Below, piece after piece: positions 33,450 to 38,118 of a stretch of DNA of 38,118 bases. Positions within the stretch are counted from its first letter, which is position 1, and the number at the start of each line of letters is the position of its first letter. The notes under the pieces are model-generated. The model saw only the letters and a list, made by a program, of their open reading frames with translations. It was not told where the DNA came from and did not search any database. The stretch is from the IMG/VR virus record IMGVR_UViG_3300042112_000355, positions 1 to 38,118 of that record, one strand, 5' to 3'. A program made the translations under genes and the position numbers. Source of the stretch: a virus.

Positions 33450-33785
33450 ATGACAAAAGAACTCGGTAAAATTGAAAAGGTATATTTCGGATATGGTGGA
33501 TACCAAGATATGCAATTTGGTCTTACTGTTGTATTAAGTTTTGATGGAAAAGGATGTGTTGATTTTATTGAGGGGGGATGGAGCGAAGATATTTGGGTAG
33601 ATCAATATACTAAATGGACAGAAAAAGATCGTCAAATACAAAGAGCAGAGATGGTCAAAAAGATTAATAAGTTACTAAAAGATGCTAAAGTCAAAACTAT
33701 TGATGAACTTCAAGGCAAACCAATAGAAATTATTAATGAAGGACTCAAACTTAAAAGTTGGAGAATTCTTACGGAAGTATTATGA
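33450..33785 (+). CDS. Conserved small phage protein (YGGYQ type)
   Basis: 111 residues. GKIEKVYFGYGGYQDMQFGLTVVLSFDGKG...FIEGGW is a recognisable phage family start. Second half helical with LLKDAKVKTIDELQGKPIE. Function unknown. Overlaps the next gene. Confidence 0.8.
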   Translation: MTKELGKIEKVYFGYGGYQDMQFGLTVVLSFDGKGCVDFIEGGWSEDIWVDQYTKWTEKDRQIQRAEMVKKINKLLKDAKVKTIDELQGKPIEIINEGLKLKSWRILTEVL

Positions 33786-33985
33786 CTAATGAAGAATTTT
33801 TAGATAAACTACGAATTTTAGTAGTAGACTATGATAGGGATCATAGAGAATATCCAGAAAGTGAATTTGAGGGTCTTGCATTTTATTCCCACGTTCTGTA
33901 TGCTTTAGGAATCGAAGATGATTCTGAAACTATAGAAAACAAATATCCAGATATTTATAAAAGAAAACTTCATTATTATGAGTGA
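33782..33985 (+). CDS. Small acidic hypothetical protein
   Basis: 67 residues (MTNEEFLDKLRILVVDYDRD...). ATG 33782 overlaps the previous stop. Helical and acidic. Unknown. Confidence 0.72.
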   Translation: MTNEEFLDKLRILVVDYDRDHREYPESEFEGLAFYSHVLYALGIEDDSETIENKYPDIYKRKLHYYE

Positions 33986-34403
33986 TATTGATACAAAATG
34001 TGTTAATCCTAATGCCCCTACTGAAAAATGCGTTGTTTGTGAGGAAACCATTCATACCTGTGAAAGAGAAAATAGTGTGAATGATAGTTATCTTTGTCCC
34101 GTCAAGAGCCATAATAATGGGGTGGAATCTGTTGGTGGCCTTTGGGTTTGTAATGATTGTCAAGATGAATTTCTAACAGATCACAGAAAATGGTATGATA
34201 ATATTGAAATAAAGTGGTTTCATCCATTCAATTTTGTTGGCATAAAAAAACCAAAGTTTGAACATCCTAGTGATGATCTTTATCAATGGGGCTTTAGCCT
34301 CGACTTAACTACCGAAATATATTATTATACTTATGATTGGGGCTATGGCTTTAATTTTCGCGTTTTGGGATTTGGATTTGAAATAGTAAAGGTGGGTAAA
34401 TGA
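33978..34403 (+). CDS. Zinc-finger-like hypothetical protein
   Basis: 141 residues. N-terminal metal-binding set: KCVVCEE (18-22), CERE, LCPVK, VCNDCQDEF (58-66). The second half is aromatic and beta-rich (YYYTYDWGYGFNFRVLGFGF). Zinc binding inferred from the CxxC pairs. Overlaps both neighbours by 4-8 bases. Confidence 0.72.
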   Translation: MSDIDTKCVNPNAPTEKCVVCEETIHTCERENSVNDSYLCPVKSHNNGVESVGGLWVCNDCQDEFLTDHRKWYDNIEIKWFHPFNFVGIKKPKFEHPSDDLYQWGFSLDLTTEIYYYTYDWGYGFNFRVLGFGFEIVKVGK

Positions 34404-34729
34404 CATTTAAAAAATTTGTTGACAATATTGAGAATATTTATGCGGATCAAGGTGATAAACCTAAGTCTGAACGATTAAGGTATGGTCAAATTATAATGAT
34501 GGAATTATGGGATGTCTGGCCGAAAAAATACCATGAAATTGCGGGATCAGATAAAGACCCGTTTTATTCTGATATAATCCACAAAAAACCATATGATCTT
34601 TTAAGTGAATTGGAAAAAGAATGGCCCGTTTTTCCTGACCAGCGAAATAAACAGAATCATGATGTTCATTCTCCAGAACAAATTAGAATTCAACGACTAG
34701 AAAAAAAAGATCAAGAAACTTCAAAATAG
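34400..34729 (+). CDS. RYGQIIM-family protein, frameshifted at its 3' end
   Basis: 109 residues in frame (MTFKKFVDNIENIYADQGDK...). RYGQIIMMELWDVWPKKYHEIAG matches RYGQIIMNTLYEVWPEKHKQITG of 35905. An A8 run (34701-34708) lies 7 codons before the stop. Skipping one base there continues into an open frame to 35042 that has no start of its own. So this is either the first part of a longer protein or a recently broken gene. Confidence 0.75.
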   Translation: MTFKKFVDNIENIYADQGDKPKSERLRYGQIIMMELWDVWPKKYHEIAGSDKDPFYSDIIHKKPYDLLSELEKEWPVFPDQRNKQNHDVHSPEQIRIQRLEKKDQETSK

Positions 34730-35042
34730 TAACAAGAGACACAGAAAAAATCTAGAATTTTATAAGCGTATTGTTAGAGATTTTCCTTGGATTGAGCCTA
34801 CTTCTCAAACTAGAAAAGAAAATATCGAACTAACAAACGAACTTAGACTAAAAGGCTGGACGATCAAAGGATTAAAACACGATTTGGAATATCTTGACAA
34901 TCAGATCACAGATGATATGATTACGACTATAGAGCAATCCAATGCTGTTTATGATCCTTTAGTAGCACAAGTGATCAAAATTGTCAAAAATATTAAACGA
35001 GGAATTAATTTATATCAAATCAGAAAGGACAAAAATGAATGA
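34701..35042 (+). CDS. Open +1 frame lacking a start codon
   Basis: After a TAG at 34698, this frame stays open for 113 codons without ATG, GTG or TTG before codon 59 (TTG) and 72 (ATG). It reads KKLQNSNKRHRKNLEFYKRI...DFPWIEPTSQTRKENIEL...LDNQITDDMITTIEQ, a plausible basic, helical protein. It can only be made by a +1 frameshift or transcriptional slippage on the A8 run from gene 34400, or an A was added in the sequence. Stop overlaps the start of 35035. Confidence 0.6.
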   Translation, partial: KKKIKKLQNSNKRHRKNLEFYKRIVRDFPWIEPTSQTRKENIELTNELRLKGWTIKGLKHDLEYLDNQITDDMITTIEQSNAVYDPLVAQVIKIVKNIKRGINLYQIRKDKNE

Positions 35043-35247
35043 TTTACCACAAGTATCAGTAATGAGTTTAAAGCCAGAGGATGTATTAGTATTTTCTACT
35101 GTGGATAAACTAAGTGCTGAGGTTTATCACAGAGTTGAACAAAAGATTATTCAATGGAAAAAAGATTGTAATATCCATAATAAACATTTACTATTAACCT
35201 CAGCAATAGAACTAAAGGTATTAAGACAAGAAGAGGTAGAGTCATGA
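35035..35247 (+). CDS. Small hypothetical protein
   Basis: 70 residues (MNDLPQVSVMSLKPEDVLVF...). ATG 35035 after GAAAGGACAAAA. SLKPEDVLVFSTVDKLSAEVYHRVEQKI is typical of a small phage helical family. ATGA overlap with the next gene. Confidence 0.75.
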   Translation: MNDLPQVSVMSLKPEDVLVFSTVDKLSAEVYHRVEQKIIQWKKDCNIHNKHLLLTSAIELKVLRQEEVES

Positions 35248-35609
35248 GTTTTTTAAAGGGCTTTTTAAGCCTATTTGATTGGATGTTTCCGCCCAAAAGT
35301 TATCAAGAACTCACTGATGATCTTGACAATAAAATGCAAGACCTATATGATAGGTGCGGCTGGGGCAAATATAATAATCCACTAAAAGGTTATCAAAATG
35401 CTGTAGATATAAATAGAGTTTTAGAGGCCGATATTAGTTATTCTATTCATTCAGTATATACTGATGAAAATGGTGATATAGTTAATATATCTGAAAAACC
35501 ATCATATACTATTGGCGACGATACTGAGAGTCTAAAATGGCAACTACAAAGAATGACTGAGGCTTGTAATAAGCCAGTTATAGACTATAATACTGGTGAG
35601 CAACTATGA
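35244..35609 (+). CDS. YRVVKT-family protein, paralogue B with extension
   Basis: 121 residues. Residues 60-121 (ISYSIHSVYTDENGDIVNIS...LKWQLQRMTEACNKPVIDYNTGEQL) match 30329 closely. The first 55 residues (FLKGFLSLFDWMFPPKSYQEL) replace its N-terminus with a hydrophobic/amphipathic segment. Function unknown. Confidence 0.8.
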   Translation: MSFLKGFLSLFDWMFPPKSYQELTDDLDNKMQDLYDRCGWGKYNNPLKGYQNAVDINRVLEADISYSIHSVYTDENGDIVNISEKPSYTIGDDTESLKWQLQRMTEACNKPVIDYNTGEQL

Positions 35610-35905
35610 AAGGCCCGTTGATTTATTACGAGATCAAAGATATGTATGGTAGTGATTTGAGTAGCACCAAACTCGCTACTGAATTACGAAAAAGTATACT
35701 TGAAGAAATTGATCTTGGCTTTAATGTTGAGATTGATTTTAAAGATGTCCGCTCATTAAGTAGCGGATGGACACGAAATGCTTTCGGAGTTATTGTAAAA
35801 ACAAATGGTGAAACCTTTTTTAAGAACCATATTCTGCTGAGTAATATGAGTAAAAGCGTTAGGAAAAGCGTTTTAGAAGAAATTGGGGAGGTGCTGAAAG
35901 TATAA
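35606..35905 (+). CDS. STAS-like (DUF4325-type) protein
   Basis: 99 residues. SILEEIDLGFNVEIDFKDVRSLSSGWTRNAFG resembles DUF4325/STAS-like domains (V.IDF.GV..IS.S...A.FG). These are often found beside signalling or defence genes. Assignment is by motif alone. ATGA overlaps both sides. Confidence 0.62.
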   Translation: MKGPLIYYEIKDMYGSDLSSTKLATELRKSILEEIDLGFNVEIDFKDVRSLSSGWTRNAFGVIVKTNGETFFKNHILLSNMSKSVRKSVLEEIGEVLKV

Positions 35906-36120
35906 TGATTATATTTAATGAATTTCTAAAAAAAGTAGACAATACATATAATGATCATTCTTTTGTGTTACGATATGGTCAAATCATAATGAATACTCTA
36001 TATGAAGTTTGGCCGGAAAAACATAAACAAATTACTGGTGGACAATACGATTGTTTTTATGATGATGGTGCAGTAAAATATACTCTTGATCTTTTAGAAA
36101 AGTCGTGGCCCAATGAATAA
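35905..36120 (+). CDS. RYGQIIM-family protein, paralogue B
   Basis: 71 residues (MIIFNEFLKKVDNTYNDHSF...). Homologous to the first 80 residues of 34400 and ends where that protein continues, so it shows the family's short form. Overlaps 36113. Unknown. Confidence 0.78.
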   Translation: MIIFNEFLKKVDNTYNDHSFVLRYGQIIMNTLYEVWPEKHKQITGGQYDCFYDDGAVKYTLDLLEKSWPNE

Positions 36121-36322
36121 ACAACTATGTGATAATATTATGCTTTTTGGCAATAGTGTGGCTGAATATCTACGAATGGAATACGATCCCGTATACTATG
36201 AGAAATTCAATAGTAAAAATCTCCATATGTTTGATTTCATAGGCGGTTATTATATGGGAGGAAATAATGTACCAGATACAGCAAGATATGTCGTGGAATC
36301 AATGAACAATGGAAACCTCTGA
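36113..36322 (+). CDS. Small hypothetical protein
   Basis: 69 residues (MNKQLCDNIMLFGNSVAEYL...). SVAEYLRMEYDPVYYEKFN echoes 22163, and MFDFIGGYYMGGNN resembles the GF.AGM tails. Unknown. Confidence 0.7.
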   Translation: MNKQLCDNIMLFGNSVAEYLRMEYDPVYYEKFNSKNLHMFDFIGGYYMGGNNVPDTARYVVESMNNGNL

Positions 36323-36431
36323 ATCAATAGACGAATTACCTATTTATGGTTTAGAACTTAATGATGGAATTGACGCCCCATTTGCTTATTTGTATCTTGA
36401 TCTTTTTCCAGAACTCTATGAGGTAGAATAA
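36309..36431 (+). CDS. Small acidic ORF
   Basis: 40 residues (METSESIDELPIYGLELNDG...). Overlaps the previous gene by 14 bases; next gene starts one base after its stop. Unknown. Confidence 0.55.
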   Translation: METSESIDELPIYGLELNDGIDAPFAYLYLDLFPELYEVE

Positions 36432-36432
36432 C

Positions 36433-36981
36433 ATGGAATGTGCTACTATAATAAATGATATTAAGCCAATTATAATTGATAATCATATTATTGAAGGATA
36501 TAGTATATCCAAGGATGGAATAGTTTATTCTCATTATAAACGTACAGTTATGGATGAAAATGGTCGCCGTAATAAAATGATAATAGACTATAATCATCGT
36601 AAACCATTAAAAACAAGAGTTATTAGTGGATATTTATCGGTTGAAATAGGTTTTCTGCCAGGAAAATTAGATTATAAATACAGAAAGATGAAAGGCAGCG
36701 ATAAACAACATAAAACTTGCAGAATTCATCAACTGGTAATGGACGCCTGGAAACCATTTGCCCAATACTTACCCAAAGGTATTTCCAGATCAGACTATAA
36801 TAAAACGCCAAAGTCTATTCAAGAATTATTGCCAAGATTATTTTTTATTAATCATAAAGATCATAATAAACTTAATAATCATATTGATAACTTAGAAAGA
36901 GTAACGCCAAGAGAGAATACTAGAAAAGCCAAAAAACATTACAATGGTAATTTTGCTAATACCAACAATAAACAATGCTAA
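36433..36981 (+). CDS. HNH homing endonuclease (HNH_3/NUMOD4-like)
   Basis: 182 residues. NUMOD4-like start (IIEGYSISKDGIVYSHYK), then VMDAWKPF and the HNH core INHKDHNKLNNHIDNLERVT followed by PRENTRKA. This is the classic HNH_3 order seen in phage homing endonucleases. Unlike the other two HNH/Vsr insertions at 17277 and 30574 it reads with its neighbours and overlaps 36975. Confidence 0.92.
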   Translation: MECATIINDIKPIIIDNHIIEGYSISKDGIVYSHYKRTVMDENGRRNKMIIDYNHRKPLKTRVISGYLSVEIGFLPGKLDYKYRKMKGSDKQHKTCRIHQLVMDAWKPFAQYLPKGISRSDYNKTPKSIQELLPRLFFINHKDHNKLNNHIDNLERVTPRENTRKAKKHYNGNFANTNNKQC

Positions 36982-37598
36982 AACTAAAAAAACAACCCTA
37001 TAATAGTGTTTGGATTAGTGCTGACTCTCAAAAAGAGTTAGGAGAAACTTTTATTCGCTTTCAAGAATACTATGAAAGTCCTAGCAGAAAATATCGTAAT
37101 AAAATATTTACGCTTGGAGATATTAAAAATTATTATAGTTTACAATATGGTGCTGATTTGTATACTGATCTATGGATAGGATTTAACTTTCCTAGTTCTG
37201 TTTTAATTCCTTTTAAACAAGGATTGTTTGATCCATTGACCTCTCCAGAAGAAGAACTACTTGGATCTCTTAAATATAGACACGATAATTTCTATATTAT
37301 AGGCGCACAAAATAATAGTACCCTAAGACACGAACTATCTCATGCTCTATATGGTTTTAATACAAAATATAAAAACGAGATAGATAGTCTAATTAAAAAA
37401 TATCATAAAGATTTTGCTAAAGTTTCACAATATATTCTTAAAAAAGGCTATGACAAGAGTGTGCTAAATGATGAACTTCAAGCATATATTACAGACAATG
37501 ACGATGAGTTTATACGAAATAATTTAAACCCTAATAGAATCAATGATATATTTTCTATCTATAAGAGGTACAGAAAACATGATACAAAACTGGGATGA
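36975..37598 (+). CDS. Zinc metallopeptidase-like protein
   Basis: 207 residues. HELSHALYGFN (119-129) is a HExxH zinc motif, and LNDELQAYI (about 164-172) is a likely third-ligand helix (the E of xExxAY). The N-terminal half has no signal peptide, so it acts in the cytoplasm. Similar minimal ABORTED-type catalytic domains are known in phages; substrate unknown. Overlaps the HNH gene by 7 bases and the next gene by 20. Confidence 0.78.
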   Translation: MLKLKKQPYNSVWISADSQKELGETFIRFQEYYESPSRKYRNKIFTLGDIKNYYSLQYGADLYTDLWIGFNFPSSVLIPFKQGLFDPLTSPEEELLGSLKYRHDNFYIIGAQNNSTLRHELSHALYGFNTKYKNEIDSLIKKYHKDFAKVSQYILKKGYDKSVLNDELQAYITDNDDEFIRNNLNPNRINDIFSIYKRYRKHDTKLG

Positions 37599-37773
37599 AC
37601 TAGGAGATGAAGAAAAATCTTTTGATGCTTGGTTTGTTCAAAATAATGCTGAGTTATACAAAGAGATTGATGCCAGAATTATAGATTTGCTTAAAACTAC
37701 ATATATGCAGGGATATGCTGCGGGATTTAGTCATAAACAACAAGTTAATGCTATGGAGCAATTACAAAAATGA
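37579..37773 (+). CDS. Small acidic helical protein
   Basis: 64 residues (MIQNWDELGDEEKSFDAWFV...). ATG 37579 lies 20 bases inside the previous gene. YMQGYAAGFSHKQQ resembles the GF.AGM tails of 24073 and 28158. Unknown. Confidence 0.7.
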   Translation: MIQNWDELGDEEKSFDAWFVQNNAELYKEIDARIIDLLKTTYMQGYAAGFSHKQQVNAMEQLQK

Positions 37774-38036
37774 GTTGGGATGGCAAGTTTAAATATGAGC
37801 CTATGAGTCCAGATAAAGTTAAACTTATTATGGACGCATACAAAAACGATTACGTTTATAATTATATAATGGAACTTTATGAATTAATTAATTATCAAAA
37901 AGATATTATCAATAAACAGAGAGTTGAAATTATAGCACTAAAACATAAAGAAGCATGGCAAAGATATGATAAAAATAACCCATCCGTAACAAAAACGCTT
38001 GACAAACCCAAACGATCTGATACAATGGGTTGTTAA
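37770..38036 (+). CDS. Small hypothetical protein
   Basis: 88 residues (MSWDGKFKYEPMSPDKVKLI...). Helical with coiled-coil potential (ELINYQKDIINKQRVEIIAL). A promoter lies within its last codons. Unknown. Confidence 0.74.
   Translation: MSWDGKFKYEPMSPDKVKLIMDAYKNDYVYNYIMELYELINYQKDIINKQRVEIIALKHKEAWQRYDKNNPSVTKTLDKPKRSDTMGC
37999..38026 (+). promoter_or_regulatory. Promoter inside gene end
   Basis: TTGACA, 16 bases with AACGATCTGA, TACAAT. ATG 38039 lies 13 bases after the -10, so the leader would be about six bases. Confidence 0.72.
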
Positions 38037-38038
38037 CT

Positions 38039-38118
38039 ATGTTTAAGATTAGTGAAATCAAGAGTTGGGCCAAAACTTGGGGATACTCTATAAAAAAAGA
38101 GAAGGATGACACAGTTAA
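38039..38118 (+). CDS. Start of a gene cut by the window edge
   Basis: 26 codons visible (MFKISEIKSWAKTWGYSIKK...), preceded by its own promoter. Likely a short basic protein; function cannot be judged. Confidence 0.65.
   Translation, partial: MFKISEIKSWAKTWGYSIKKEKDDTV

Overview
This window looks like part of a large, AT-rich tailed-phage genome, not a bacterial chromosome. It holds about 85 mostly tiny plus-strand genes, many joined by ATGA or TAATG overlaps. It also has a phage-type sigma factor, eight tRNA genes (all anticodons read by eye), four homing endonucleases, an RNA ligase next to a HAD phosphatase, a DUF932 protein and several phage-typical conserved hypotheticals. No virion structural or DNA-replication gene is visible. 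The host is unknown. A PEP-CTERM sorting signal on one phage protein hints at a host with an exosortase (for example Planctomycetota or Verrucomicrobiota), but that is inference.

Layout. Positions 1-1385: a minus-strand operon with a sigma-70 region-2-like factor and a partial downstream gene, divergent from the rest. 1400-1960: a small DNA-binding protein, a secreted protein and a terminator. 2080-20100: an unusual region of very small genes, singly or in short operons, most with their own promoter. At 16 places the spacer holds the same roughly 85-bp module: four 11-bp half-sites arranged as two imperfect palindromes around a G+C-rich (or palindromic) core, followed by an A/T tract and a promoter whose spacer often carries CCGATA just after the -35 box. 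The region also contains a roughly 590-nt highly structured non-coding RNA (9745-10332) with its own promoter, a second structured RNA leading into tRNA-Arg, and a six-tRNA stretch followed by tRNA-Lys. A tRNA-like element abuts a phosphoribosyltransferase start codon. A separate 45-50-nt element (AGTCAGC element, eight copies) sits near the ends of non-coding transcripts.

19900-21420 is mostly non-coding: terminator, repeats, RNA-like structures and a tRNA-Ser with an unusual ACU anticodon. 21421-38118 has a different architecture: dense, AT-rich chains of small genes with few promoters and none of the palindromic modules. Recognisable products there are a metallophosphoesterase, a MbcA/ParS/Xre-antitoxin-like protein, a HAD phosphatase plus DRB0094-type RNA ligase, HNH endonucleases, a STAS-like protein and a zinc metallopeptidase. 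One gene pair (34400-35042) is joined only by a frameshift at an A8 run.

Together this reads as an early or accessory region: many small host-takeover or defence-related proteins, each under strong host-sigma-type promoters, plus RNAs for translation and a large RNA of unknown function. All family assignments are from motifs read by eye; no database was searched.
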